From an uncultured Eubacteriales bacterium (GTDB lineage Bacteria > Bacillota > Clostridia > Oscillospirales > Oscillospiraceae): a DNA stretch of 64,000 bases. The notes beneath the pieces are model-generated. The model saw only the letters and a program-made list of their open reading frames with translations. It had not been told where the DNA came from and searched no databases. How positions within the stretch are numbered: position 1 is the first letter of the stretch; each line of letters opens with the position of its first letter. Positions 26,871-34,785 of the stretch are shown in pieces. The DNA lies in contig URLO01000002.1 of the NCBI GenBank assembly GCA_900548625.1, forward strand, positions 1 through 64,000. Direction: 5' to 3'. The translations under genes and the position numbers were made by a program.

Positions 26871-27425
26871 TCAGGCTGAGGTGGAGGGCTGCGCCGCCTT
26901 CGGAAGACGCCGCTCGATGGTCACGCACAGCAGGCTCGCGACCACGACCTTGAGCATGTCGCCCGGCAGATAGAGCAGCATTCCGCCGCGGATGACCTGC
27001 CAGAAGGTCAGACCCTTGCCGAGATAGCCGTTGGCGATGAGCGCCATATACGGCACGCCGATGGCGTAGAGCACGCCGTAGCCCGCCAGGATCGCAAGCG
27101 CGGTGCGCCAGAACGTGAGCGGTCTGCGGCAGAGCGCGCCGATGACCCACGCTGCGGGGATCAGCCCGAGCAGGAAGCCGAACGTCGGCTGAAACACATA
27201 GGAAAAGCCGCCGCCGAGCGCGAAGATCGGAATGCCGACAAGGCCGATCAGCACATACACGCCCTGAGACAGCGCGCCGTACTTCCGTCCGAGCAGGATG
27301 GCCGCCATGGCGGTGAAGAACGACTGCATCGTGATGGCAGCCAGCGGGAACGGGATCTTCAAAAAGGCGCCGATGGCGGTCAGCGCGGCAAAGAGTGCGG
27401 TCAGAATGATGTCTTTGATTTTCAT
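26871..27425 (-). CDS. bioY: Biotin ECF transporter S component BioY
   Basis: A 184-residue BioY-family membrane protein with about six helices. It has the family segments ITMQSFFTAMAAILLG near the N-terminus and GGGFSYVFQPTFGFLLG, which form the biotin site. It imports biotin either alone or with the shared ECF ATPase module, which is not in this window. GAGGAC precedes the ATG. It is divergent from birA across a 13-bp inverted repeat that covers its predicted promoter, so biotin repression through BirA is likely. Confidence 0.95.
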   Translation of the reverse strand: MKIKDIILTALFAALTAIGAFLKIPFPLAAITMQSFFTAMAAILLGRKYGALSQGVYVLIGLVGIPIFALGGGFSYVFQPTFGFLLGLIPAAWVIGALCRRPLTFWRTALAILAGYGVLYAIGVPYMALIANGYLGKGLTFWQVIRGGMLLYLPGDMLKVVVASLLCVTIERRLPKAAQPSTSA

Positions 27426-27431
27426 ATTGTC

Positions 27432-27474
27432 CTCGATTGTAAACTAAAATTGCGCAACGCGGTTTACAATCGAG
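27432..27474. promoter_or_regulatory. BirA-type biotin operator
   Basis: CTCGATTGTAAAC and its perfect complement GTTTACAATCGAG flank a 17-bp spacer. The core TTGTAAAC...GTTTACAA matches the known BirA operator form. The right arm abuts the bioY -10. Confidence 0.85.
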
Positions 27475-27503
27475 AGTATACCATGCTACCATACAAAAGG
27501 CAA
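27475..27503 (-). promoter_or_regulatory. Sigma-A promoter of bioY
   Basis: On the minus strand TTGCCT (27498-27503), 17-bp spacer, TATACT (27475-27480). Transcription would start inside the BirA operator. Confidence 0.75.
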
Positions 27504-27586
27504 GCGTTTTTTCCGCCATGCACCGCCGGGCGGCCTCCCGCGTGCATCGGTGCACGCAAAACGCAGCAAAAATCGGAGGTTTTTCG

Positions 27587-28567
27587 ATGAAAGAGAAGGT
27601 TTTGGAGCTTCTGCAAAGCGTGCAGGGCGAGCTCTCCGGCGAGGAGATCAGCCGCCGGCTCGGGGTCTCCCGCGCGGCGGTCTGGAAGGCCATCGAGCAG
27701 CTTCGTCAGGAGGGCTGTGAGATCAGCGCCTCGACGCGGCGGGGCTACCGGCTGGTGTTCGCGCCGGACACGCTCAGCCGCGAGCGCATCACCGCCCTGC
27801 TGGACGGCCATCCGTGGGCGCAGAACGTGCATGTGATGCAGGAGATCGACTCGACGAACAATTATCTCAAGCAGCTTGCGGCGCAGGGCGCGCCGGACGG
27901 CGCCTCCGCCATAGCCGACCGCCAGACGGCCGGCCGCGGGCGGCGCGGGCGGAGCTTTTATTCTCCCGGCGGGCTCGGCCTGTATCTCAGCGTCCTGCTT
28001 CGCCCGCAGGCGCACCCGGCGGAGCTTCTGCACCTGACGGCCATGAGCGCCGTGGCCGCCAGCCGCGCGGTCGAGGCGGTCTGCGGCGTGCGTCCCGGCA
28101 TCAAATGGACGAACGATCTGGTCTTCGGCACGCGGAAGACGGCGGGCATTCTGACGGAGCTTTCGGTCGTGGCGGAGACGATGGAGACGGACTATGTCAT
28201 CGTCGGCATCGGCGTCAACTGCGCGCACGCCGAGTTTCCCGAGGAGCTGCGCGACATCGCGACCTCGCTTCGCATCGAAACGGGCAAGGCCGTCAGCCGC
28301 TGCGCGCTGGCGGCGGCGCTTCTGCGCGAGTTTTCTCGGATGGAGGACGCACTGCTGACAGACCGGGAGGCGTGGCTGCGCGAGTTTTCCGGGCACTGCG
28401 TCACCATCGGCAAGGACGTGCGCATCGTGCGCGCGGGCGAGGAGCGCATCGCGCACGCCGACGGCATCGGTCCGGAGGCGGAGCTGCTCGTCACCTATCC
28501 CGACGGCACGACCGGCGCGGTCGCATCCGGCGAGGTCTCGGTGCGCGGCATGTACGGGTATCTTTGA
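27587..28567 (+). CDS. birA: Bifunctional biotin-protein ligase/biotin repressor
   Basis: A 326-residue group II BirA. It has an N-terminal winged helix (about 1-65, EEISRRLGVSRAAVWKAIEQL), a central ligase domain with QEIDSTNNYLK, the biotinyl-AMP loop GRGRRGRSF and KWTNDLVF, and a small C-terminal SH3-like cap. It biotinylates carboxylases and, when bound to biotinyl-AMP, represses biotin genes. ATG 27587 is set by CGGAGGT 6 bases upstream. The HTH domain and the operator next to bioY support a repressor role. Confidence 0.96.
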   Translation: MKEKVLELLQSVQGELSGEEISRRLGVSRAAVWKAIEQLRQEGCEISASTRRGYRLVFAPDTLSRERITALLDGHPWAQNVHVMQEIDSTNNYLKQLAAQGAPDGASAIADRQTAGRGRRGRSFYSPGGLGLYLSVLLRPQAHPAELLHLTAMSAVAASRAVEAVCGVRPGIKWTNDLVFGTRKTAGILTELSVVAETMETDYVIVGIGVNCAHAEFPEELRDIATSLRIETGKAVSRCALAAALLREFSRMEDALLTDREAWLREFSGHCVTIGKDVRIVRAGEERIAHADGIGPEAELLVTYPDGTTGAVASGEVSVRGMYGYL

Positions 28568-28585
28568 GTATTGAAAGCAACTGAT

Positions 28586-28605
28586 GCAGCACCGCGCGGT
28601 GCTGC
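28586..28605. terminator. 20-bp perfect palindrome after birA
   Basis: GCAGCACCGC followed directly by GCGGTGCTGC, with an A-rich run after it on the plus strand. It may fold as a hairpin with a very small loop, but lacks a T tract. Confidence 0.35.
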
Positions 28606-28635
28606 CCTAAAAAATACGGAAAAGGAGCGAATTTT

Positions 28636-29157
28636 ATGAATGAAGTGCTGAACTGTCTGGAAACGCGCCGCAGCGTGCGCAAGTATCTGCCGAAGCAGAT
28701 CACGGATGCGGAGCTGGACGCCGTCCTGCGCGCCGGAACGTATGCCCCGACCGCAATGGGGCGTCAGTCGCCGAAGATCGTCGTCCTGCAAAAGCCGGAG
28801 GACATCGCGCGGCTCGAGCGCATGAACGCCGCCGTGCTCCAAAGCCCCGACGCAAAGCCGTTTTACGGCGCGCCGACGGTCTGCCTCGTGCTGGCGGACG
28901 CGGCCATCCCCACCGCCGTGGAAGACGGGAGCCTTGTCATGGGGAATCTCATGAATGCGGCGCACGCGCTGGGACTCGGCTCGTGCTGGATCAACCGCGC
29001 GCGCGAGGAGTTCGCATCGGAGGAGGGTAAGGCGCTGCTGAGGCAGTGGGGCATCGAGGGCGAATGGATCGGCGTCGGCCACTGCATCCTCGGCTACCCC
29101 GACGGCGCGCCCGCTCCCGCCAAGCCCCGCAAGGCGGACTATATCGTAAAGGTCTAA
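28636..29157 (+). CDS. Nitroreductase family protein
   Basis: A 173-residue FMN-dependent NAD(P)H oxidoreductase-type protein. The N-terminal FMN-phosphate motif TRRSVRKY (residues 11-18) is present, followed by the AGTYAPTAMGRQSPKIVVL segment, GNLMNAAHALGLGSCWI and a GYPDGAPAPAKPRK tail near the C-terminus. Length fits the small single-domain group that acts as a homodimer. AAAGGAG precedes the ATG. The substrate cannot be told from sequence. Confidence 0.93.
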   Translation: MNEVLNCLETRRSVRKYLPKQITDAELDAVLRAGTYAPTAMGRQSPKIVVLQKPEDIARLERMNAAVLQSPDAKPFYGAPTVCLVLADAAIPTAVEDGSLVMGNLMNAAHALGLGSCWINRAREEFASEEGKALLRQWGIEGEWIGVGHCILGYPDGAPAPAKPRKADYIVKV

Positions 29158-29243
29158 CCGCATCTTCGCATTGCGCCGCGGCAGGCACCGCCCCGGAAAT
29201 TCTGTCTTTTTTGGGGAAGTGCTTTCCACGGCGCAAAAAATAT

Positions 29244-29251
29244 GCTATGAT
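29244..29251 (+). promoter_or_regulatory. Extended -10 that would give a leaderless transcript
   Basis: TGCTATGAT (TG at 29243-29244, TATGAT at 29246-29251) ends 6 bases before the A of ATG 29258, and no ribosome site precedes that ATG. Transcription would begin at or next to the start codon. Confidence 0.5.
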
Positions 29252-29257
29252 AGCGCC

Positions 29258-30670
29258 ATGAAAAAGAGAATTTCTTATTATGTCAGCCGGAAGAACGTCT
29301 TCCTCTGGCTCGCAGCGGCAGCTCTCGTATGCTCGGCAGCCGTCCGCATCGCATTTGTCTGCGGGAAAGGCGCAGACGCATCGACGATGTGGTTTCAAAT
29401 CGTACTGCCGGTCGCAGCGTCCCTGATCTACACGCTGATCCTTCTTTGCTCCGGTGAGGAGCGCCTGTACCGGACGGCCGTTCCGGTCCTTCTGTTTGCC
29501 GTTTACTTCGGCATCCGCATCTCCGGTATGCCCGGCGCGCCGCGGCGCTACATTTTCCTGTGCTGGATCGCGTACATGGCCTTCGCCGCCGTCTACGCCG
29601 TCATCATCTCCGGCTTCCACGGCGCGTGGCTGCTGCCGCTGATGCATCTGGCGGGGCTGGGCGTCCTGTTGTATGACAGCCGCGCGGCGCTGCACGCGGA
29701 GAACATCGGCGTGCTCTATGACAACCTGCCGGATCTGCTGGTGCTGTTCGGCGGGCTGGTCGCGTCGCTGTGCGTCAAGGTCCACCTCGACAGCGCCTAC
29801 CATCCCACCTGGGGCGACCGTACCGACGGGCGCAAGCTCCGCACGCTCGACCCGGTACAGGTGGTCGGCAACTACGTCATGCCCACCCGAAGCGGCGCGT
29901 CGAACTGCATCCACGAGACGGTGGAGATCAGCGCCGTCGAGCGCTACATCCGCGAAAAGCGCCGCGCCGGAATGCCGAACTTCGGCATCACGCACGTTTT
30001 CCTCGCGGCCTATGTGCGCTGCGTCGCCAAGTATCCGGCGCTCAACCGCTTCCTCTCCGGCCAGCAGGTCTATTCCCGCGACAATGACATCCAGTTCTGC
30101 ATGATGGTCAAGGAGGACATGACCACCGAGGCGCCCGAAAGCGCGATGAAGCTCCACCTGAAGCCCACCGACACCGTGGAGGACATTTACCGCAAATTTA
30201 ACGCCGAGGTCGACCGCATCAAGGACAACTCCAGCGCCAGCGACTTTGACAAGACCGCCAAGGCGCTCTCGCTCATTCCGGGTGTGTTCTTCAAGTTCGT
30301 GATCTGGGTGCTCAAGACGATGGACTATTTTGGTCTGCTGCCCAAGTTCCTGCTGGAGGTCAGCCCGTTCCACGGCTCGATCTTCTTCACCTCGATGGGC
30401 TCGCTCGGCATCCCGCCGATCGTCCACCACCTGTATGACTTCGGCAATCTGCCGATCTTTGTGGCCTTCGGCTGCAAGTACCGCAAAAATGAGGTGCAGC
30501 TCGACGGCACGGTCGTCCAGCGCAAGTACATCGACTACACCGTCAACACCGACGAGCGCATCTGCGACGGCTTCTACTTCGCGACCACGCTCAAGCACAT
30601 GAAAAAGCTGCTGATGCACCCCGAACGGCTCGACGAGCCGCTCGAGGAGGTCGTGCGCGACATCGATTGA
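29258..30670 (+). CDS. Membrane protein with E2/CAT-like acyltransferase domain
   Basis: A 470-residue protein. Residues about 14-180 hold around six hydrophobic helices. Residues about 200-455 resemble the catalytic domain of 2-oxoacid dehydrogenase E2 (chloramphenicol acetyltransferase fold). The E2 active-site motif DHRxxDG appears as DERICDG (residues 432-438), with Glu in place of the catalytic His, so normal acyl transfer is doubtful. No lipoyl domain is present. ATG 29258 lacks a ribosome site. The homocysteine methyltransferase homologue follows closely (5 bases). Function unknown. Confidence 0.75.
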   Translation: MKKRISYYVSRKNVFLWLAAAALVCSAAVRIAFVCGKGADASTMWFQIVLPVAASLIYTLILLCSGEERLYRTAVPVLLFAVYFGIRISGMPGAPRRYIFLCWIAYMAFAAVYAVIISGFHGAWLLPLMHLAGLGVLLYDSRAALHAENIGVLYDNLPDLLVLFGGLVASLCVKVHLDSAYHPTWGDRTDGRKLRTLDPVQVVGNYVMPTRSGASNCIHETVEISAVERYIREKRRAGMPNFGITHVFLAAYVRCVAKYPALNRFLSGQQVYSRDNDIQFCMMVKEDMTTEAPESAMKLHLKPTDTVEDIYRKFNAEVDRIKDNSSASDFDKTAKALSLIPGVFFKFVIWVLKTMDYFGLLPKFLLEVSPFHGSIFFTSMGSLGIPPIVHHLYDFGNLPIFVAFGCKYRKNEVQLDGTVVQRKYIDYTVNTDERICDGFYFATTLKHMKKLLMHPERLDEPLEEVVRDID

Positions 30671-30675
30671 GCCGG

Positions 30676-31557
30676 ATGACACGTCAGGAATTTTCCGCAT
30701 GGTGCGCAGGCGGCGTCCGCCTGCTCGACGGCGCGACGGGCTCTGCGCTCTTACAGGCCGGGATGCCGCGCGGCGGCTGCACGGAGCGGTGGGTGCTGGC
30801 GCATCCGCAGGTCTTGCAGACGCTGCAGCGGCGCTATGCCGCCGCAGGCAGCCAAATCGTCTGCGCGCCGACCTTCTGCGCAAACCGCCGCGCTCTGGAG
30901 GGCCATGGCCTGAGCGCGCGGCTGCATGAGATGAACGTCTCGCTCGTGGCGCTCTCGCGCAGCGCCGTCGGGCCGGATGTGCTCATTGCGGGCGATATGA
31001 CGACGCTCGGCCGCCCTGTGAGCGAGGACGGCCCATACAGCTACCACGCGCTGCTCGCCGTCTACCGCGAGCAGGCCGAGGCGCTTTTGGACGGCGGCGT
31101 GGATCTGTTTCTGGTGGAGACGCTGATGGGCGTGGAGGAAAGTCTTGCCGCTGTGGAGGCCATCCGCAGCGTCAGCGACCGTCCCGTGCTCTGCACGTTC
31201 TCGTTTCAGACGGATGGCAAGGCGTATTTTGACGGCTCCGCCGACGAGGCCGCGCCCGCGCTCGAGGCGCTCGGCGCCGATGCAGTCGGCGTCAACTGCG
31301 CCTCCGGCCCGGACATGCTGGGAAGCGTCGTGCGGCGGATGAAAAACGCGTGCGGCCTGCCCATCATCGCAAAGCCGAACGCCGGCCTTCCCACGATCAG
31401 CGAACAGGGCGAGGCGGTCTACGCGCTCACGCCCGACGCCTTCGCCGCAGCCATGCTGCCGCTGGCGGATGCGGGCGCGTCGATCCTCGGCGGCTGCTGC
31501 GGCACCACGCCGGAGCACATTGCCGCGCTGCGCGCGGCGCTCGATGGCAGGGCATGA
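30676..31557 (+). CDS. Homocysteine S-methyltransferase family protein
   Basis: A 293-residue TIM-barrel methyltransferase. The Zn site is visible as GVNCAS and, near the C-terminus, GGCCGTTPEH. The N-terminus has the family LLDGATGSALLQAG. The family transfers methyl groups from S-methylmethionine, betaine or methyl-folate to homocysteine or other thiols. At this size it is the stand-alone domain and not full MetH. It starts just past the stop of the E2-like gene with no good ribosome site, so reinitiation is likely; TTG 30667 overlapping the stop is an alternative start. Confidence 0.88.
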   Translation: MTRQEFSAWCAGGVRLLDGATGSALLQAGMPRGGCTERWVLAHPQVLQTLQRRYAAAGSQIVCAPTFCANRRALEGHGLSARLHEMNVSLVALSRSAVGPDVLIAGDMTTLGRPVSEDGPYSYHALLAVYREQAEALLDGGVDLFLVETLMGVEESLAAVEAIRSVSDRPVLCTFSFQTDGKAYFDGSADEAAPALEALGADAVGVNCASGPDMLGSVVRRMKNACGLPIIAKPNAGLPTISEQGEAVYALTPDAFAAAMLPLADAGASILGGCCGTTPEHIAALRAALDGRA

Positions 31558-31579
31558 GCCTGCATTTGGCGCTCTGTAC

Positions 31580-31751
31580 ACAATTTGTTCTCGGATTTCA
31601 TACATATTTCACAACTTGCCTCTAAGTTTTTTAATATCCGCTTGCTATGATAATCCTGCAAGAAGCGATATGTACTTTTTCATTTTCCTCTCATTCTTCT
31701 TTATTGAAAACGCCGTAAGCGAGCTGGTCCCTCGCTTACGGCGTTCTCTTT
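31580..31751 (+). ncRNA. Paired intergenic element, copy B (candidate structured RNA)
   Basis: The plus strand here closely matches the minus strand of 17921-18089 over its full length. Features conserved in both are ATATCC-n-CTTGC, TGCTATGATAAT, GCAAGAAGCGATAT, a pyrimidine-rich linker and the terminal hairpin CGCCGTAAGCGAG / CTCGCTTACGGCG followed by TTCTCTTT. The hairpin also terminates uvrA from the other side. Whether it is an RNA gene or a dispersed element is open. Confidence 0.4.
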
Positions 31752-31794
31752 CTATACGGAGCTTTGTGCGTTCCGGGAGCGCGGTCTCCGGCGC

Positions 31795-34620
31795 TCAGGG
31801 CAGCAGCCTTTTCAGATACTGACCCGTGAAGCTCGCGGGGCAGGCGGCGACCTCCTCGGGCGTGCCCTGCGCGACGATGCTTCCGCCGCCCGCGCCGCCC
31901 TCGGGGCCGAGGTCGATGATGTGGTCGGCGACCTTGATGACGTCCAGATTGTGCTCAATGACGAGGACGGTGTTGCCCGCGTCGGCAAGCAGCTGCAAAA
32001 TATCGATCAGCCGGTGCACATCCGCGATGTGCAGGCCGGTCGTCGGCTCGTCGAGGATATAGATCGTGCGGCCGGTCGCGCGGCGGGAGAGCTCGGTCGC
32101 GAGCTTGACGCGCTGCGCCTCGCCTCCGGAGAGCGTTGTGGAGCTTTGGCCGAGCTTGATGTAGCCCAGCCCCACGTCCACGAGCGTCTGCACCTTCTGG
32201 CGGATCTTCGGCAGATTTTCAAAGAAGGCAAGCGCCTCCTCCGCCGTCATGTCGAGCACATCGGCGATGTTTTTGCCCTTGTAGAGCACCTCCAGCGTCT
32301 CGCGGTTGTAGCGTCTGCCGCGGCAGACCTCACACGGGACGTAGACATCGGCGAGAAAGTGCATCTCGATCTTCACAAGGCCGTCGCCGCCGCACGCCTC
32401 GCACCGGCCGCCCTTGACATTGAAGGAAAAGCGCCCCGGCCCATAGCCGCGCGTGCGCGCGTCCGCCGTTGCGGCGAACAGGTCGCGGATGTCGTTGAAA
32501 AGCCCCGTGTAGGTGGCGGGGTTCGAGCGCGGCGTGCGCCCGATGGGGCTCTGGTCGATGCCCACGACCTTGTCCAGATGCTCCAGCCCCTCGATGGCAT
32601 CGAATTTTCCGGGGCGCGTGCGTGCGTGGTTCAGCGCGCCCGCGAGCTTTTTATAGAGGATCTCATTGACAAGGCTCGACTTGCCGGAGCCGGACACGCC
32701 CGTGATGCAGGTGAACGTCCCGAGCGGGATGGAGACATCGACATGGCGGAGGTTGTTCTCCGCCGCGCCGCGCACGGTCAGGAATTTCCCGTTTCCCTTG
32801 CGGCGCTCCGCCGGAACGGGGATCTTCTTGACGCCGGAGAGATACTGGCCGGTGATCGAGCGCGGGCAGCGCATGATGTCCTCCAGAGACCCGGCCGCGA
32901 CGACCTCGCCGCCGTGTACGCCCGCGCCGGGGCCGATGTCCACGATGTAGTCGGCGGCGCGCATGGTGTCCTCATCGTGCTCAACGACCAGAACGGTGTT
33001 GCCGAGGTCGCGGAGCTGACGGAGCGTGGCGAGGAGCTTGTCATTGTCGCGCTGGTGCAGGCCGATCGACGGCTCGTCGAGGATGTAGAGAACGCCCATC
33101 AGGCTCGAACCGATCTGCGTGGCAAGGCGGATGCGCTGGCTCTCGCCGCCGGAAAGCGTGGCAGCCGAGCGTGAAAGCGTCAGATAGCGCAGGCCGACCG
33201 CCTCCAGAAAGCCGAGCCGCGCGCGGATCTCGCGCAGGATCTGCTCGGCAATGACCGCCATGCTGCCGTCGAGCTTCAGGCGGTTTATGAACGCCAGCTC
33301 GTCAGAGATGGGCATGGCGCAGAAGTCCATGATGTTCATTCCGCCGACCGTCACCGCCAGCGACACGTCGCTCAGACGCTTGCCGCGGCACTTGGGGCAC
33401 GGCCGCTCCGCCATGCACTCCTCCAGCTCCTTGTGCATCGCCTCGGACTGCGTCTCGGCATAGCGGCGGGAGATGTTGTTGAGCACGCCCTCAAACGGGC
33501 GCTCCATTACGCCGCGGCCGTTGGCGCGCTCGTAATAGATCGTGAGATTTTCCTTGCCGGTGCCGTAGAGAATGGCGTCGAGCGCGGTTTTCGGCAGCTC
33601 ACGGACGGGCTGCGTCAGGGAGAAGTGATATTTTTTCCCGAGCGCCTCAAAGTACATCCGCGCGATGGAGTCGTCACGGACGTTGTTGTAGCCGCTGGCC
33701 TGAATGGCGCCCTGCAGGATGGATTTGGAGTCGTCGGGGATGAGGAGCGCCGGGTCCGCCACGAGCTGCGTGCCGAGACCCGTGCAGACGGGGCAGGCGC
33801 CGTAGGGGTTATTGAAGGAGAACATCCGCGGCGAAAGCTCCGGCAGGGAAACGCCGCAGTCCTCACAGGCGTAATTCTGCGAGAACATCGTGTCGCGGTC
33901 GCCCTCCAGCTCATTGAGGATGACCAGACCGCCCGAAAGCCCCGCCGCCGTCTCGACCGAGTCGGTCAGACGCCGCGCAAGGTCGGGCTTCATGATGAGA
34001 CGGTCCACGATGACCTCGATGTTGTGCTTTTTGTTCTTGTCGAGCGAGATCTCCTCGGTCAGCTCATAGACGCTGCCGTCCACGCGCACGCGCGCGTAGC
34101 CGCCGCGCCGCGCATCGTCAAAGACCTTCTGATGTTCGCCCTTTTTCCCGCGCACGACCGGCGCGAGGAGCTGAAAGCGCGTGCGCTCGGGAAGCTGCAT
34201 GATCTGATCGACGATCTGATCGACCGACTGGCGGCGGATCTCCTTGCCGCACTTCGGGCAGTGCGGCACGCCGCACCGCGCCCACAGAAGGCGCAGATAG
34301 TCGTAGATCTCCGTCACGGTGCCGACCGTGGAGCGCGGGTTTTTGCTGGTGGTCTTCTGATCGATGGAGATGGCAGGGGAGAGGCCGTCGATGGAATCGA
34401 CGTCCGGCTTGTCCATCTGGCCGAGGAACATCCGGGCGTAGCTGGAAAGCGACTCGACATAGCGCCGCTGGCCCTCGGCATAGATCGTGTCGAAGGCGAG
34501 CGAGGACTTTCCGGAGCCGGACAGACCCGTCAGCACAACGAGCTTGTCGCGCGGGATCTCGAGGGAAATGTTTTTCAGATTGTTGACGCGCGCACCCTGC
34601 ACGCGAATGGTATCCTGCAT
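31795..34620 (-). CDS. uvrA: Excinuclease ABC subunit A
   Basis: A 941-residue nucleotide excision repair damage sensor. It holds two ABC ATPase modules (Walker A GLSGSGKSSLAF near residue 31 and GVSGSGKSSLVN near 640), both with LSGGE-type signatures, and Zn modules with CGVPHCPKC, CEDCGVS...CPVC and CEACGGDG...CEVC. ATG 34620 has AGGAG upstream; the frame stays open beyond it only by chance. It is divergent from the cardiolipin synthase; uvrB lies 3 kb away in opposite orientation. Confidence 0.98.
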   Translation of the reverse strand: MQDTIRVQGARVNNLKNISLEIPRDKLVVLTGLSGSGKSSLAFDTIYAEGQRRYVESLSSYARMFLGQMDKPDVDSIDGLSPAISIDQKTTSKNPRSTVGTVTEIYDYLRLLWARCGVPHCPKCGKEIRRQSVDQIVDQIMQLPERTRFQLLAPVVRGKKGEHQKVFDDARRGGYARVRVDGSVYELTEEISLDKNKKHNIEVIVDRLIMKPDLARRLTDSVETAAGLSGGLVILNELEGDRDTMFSQNYACEDCGVSLPELSPRMFSFNNPYGACPVCTGLGTQLVADPALLIPDDSKSILQGAIQASGYNNVRDDSIARMYFEALGKKYHFSLTQPVRELPKTALDAILYGTGKENLTIYYERANGRGVMERPFEGVLNNISRRYAETQSEAMHKELEECMAERPCPKCRGKRLSDVSLAVTVGGMNIMDFCAMPISDELAFINRLKLDGSMAVIAEQILREIRARLGFLEAVGLRYLTLSRSAATLSGGESQRIRLATQIGSSLMGVLYILDEPSIGLHQRDNDKLLATLRQLRDLGNTVLVVEHDEDTMRAADYIVDIGPGAGVHGGEVVAAGSLEDIMRCPRSITGQYLSGVKKIPVPAERRKGNGKFLTVRGAAENNLRHVDVSIPLGTFTCITGVSGSGKSSLVNEILYKKLAGALNHARTRPGKFDAIEGLEHLDKVVGIDQSPIGRTPRSNPATYTGLFNDIRDLFAATADARTRGYGPGRFSFNVKGGRCEACGGDGLVKIEMHFLADVYVPCEVCRGRRYNRETLEVLYKGKNIADVLDMTAEEALAFFENLPKIRQKVQTLVDVGLGYIKLGQSSTTLSGGEAQRVKLATELSRRATGRTIYILDEPTTGLHIADVHRLIDILQLLADAGNTVLVIEHNLDVIKVADHIIDLGPEGGAGGGSIVAQGTPEEVAACPASFTGQYLKRLLP

Positions 34621-34671
34621 AGGCTGCTCCTGCTTCTGCGCCGCGCGGCGGCGCGAATATTCGTTCCTGAT

Positions 34672-34700
34672 ATTATACCATGATGCTAGAAAATGTACAA
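34672..34700 (-). promoter_or_regulatory. Sigma-A promoter of uvrA
   Basis: On the minus strand TTGTAC (34695-34700), 17-bp spacer, TATAAT (34672-34677). No LexA/DinR-like box was recognised beside it. Confidence 0.8.
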
Positions 34701-34728
34701 CTCTGTTTTCAAACAAAAGTTTTCTATC

Positions 34729-34756
34729 TTGTATCTTTGTGGAATTTTGGTATAAT
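34729..34756 (+). promoter_or_regulatory. Sigma-A promoter of the cardiolipin synthase gene
   Basis: TTGTAT (34729-34734), 16-bp spacer, TATAAT (34751-34756), 30 bases before the start codon and back-to-back with the uvrA promoter. Confidence 0.8.
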
Positions 34757-34785
34757 ACACTCATGTAAAGAAAGGTGGGGTGGGT

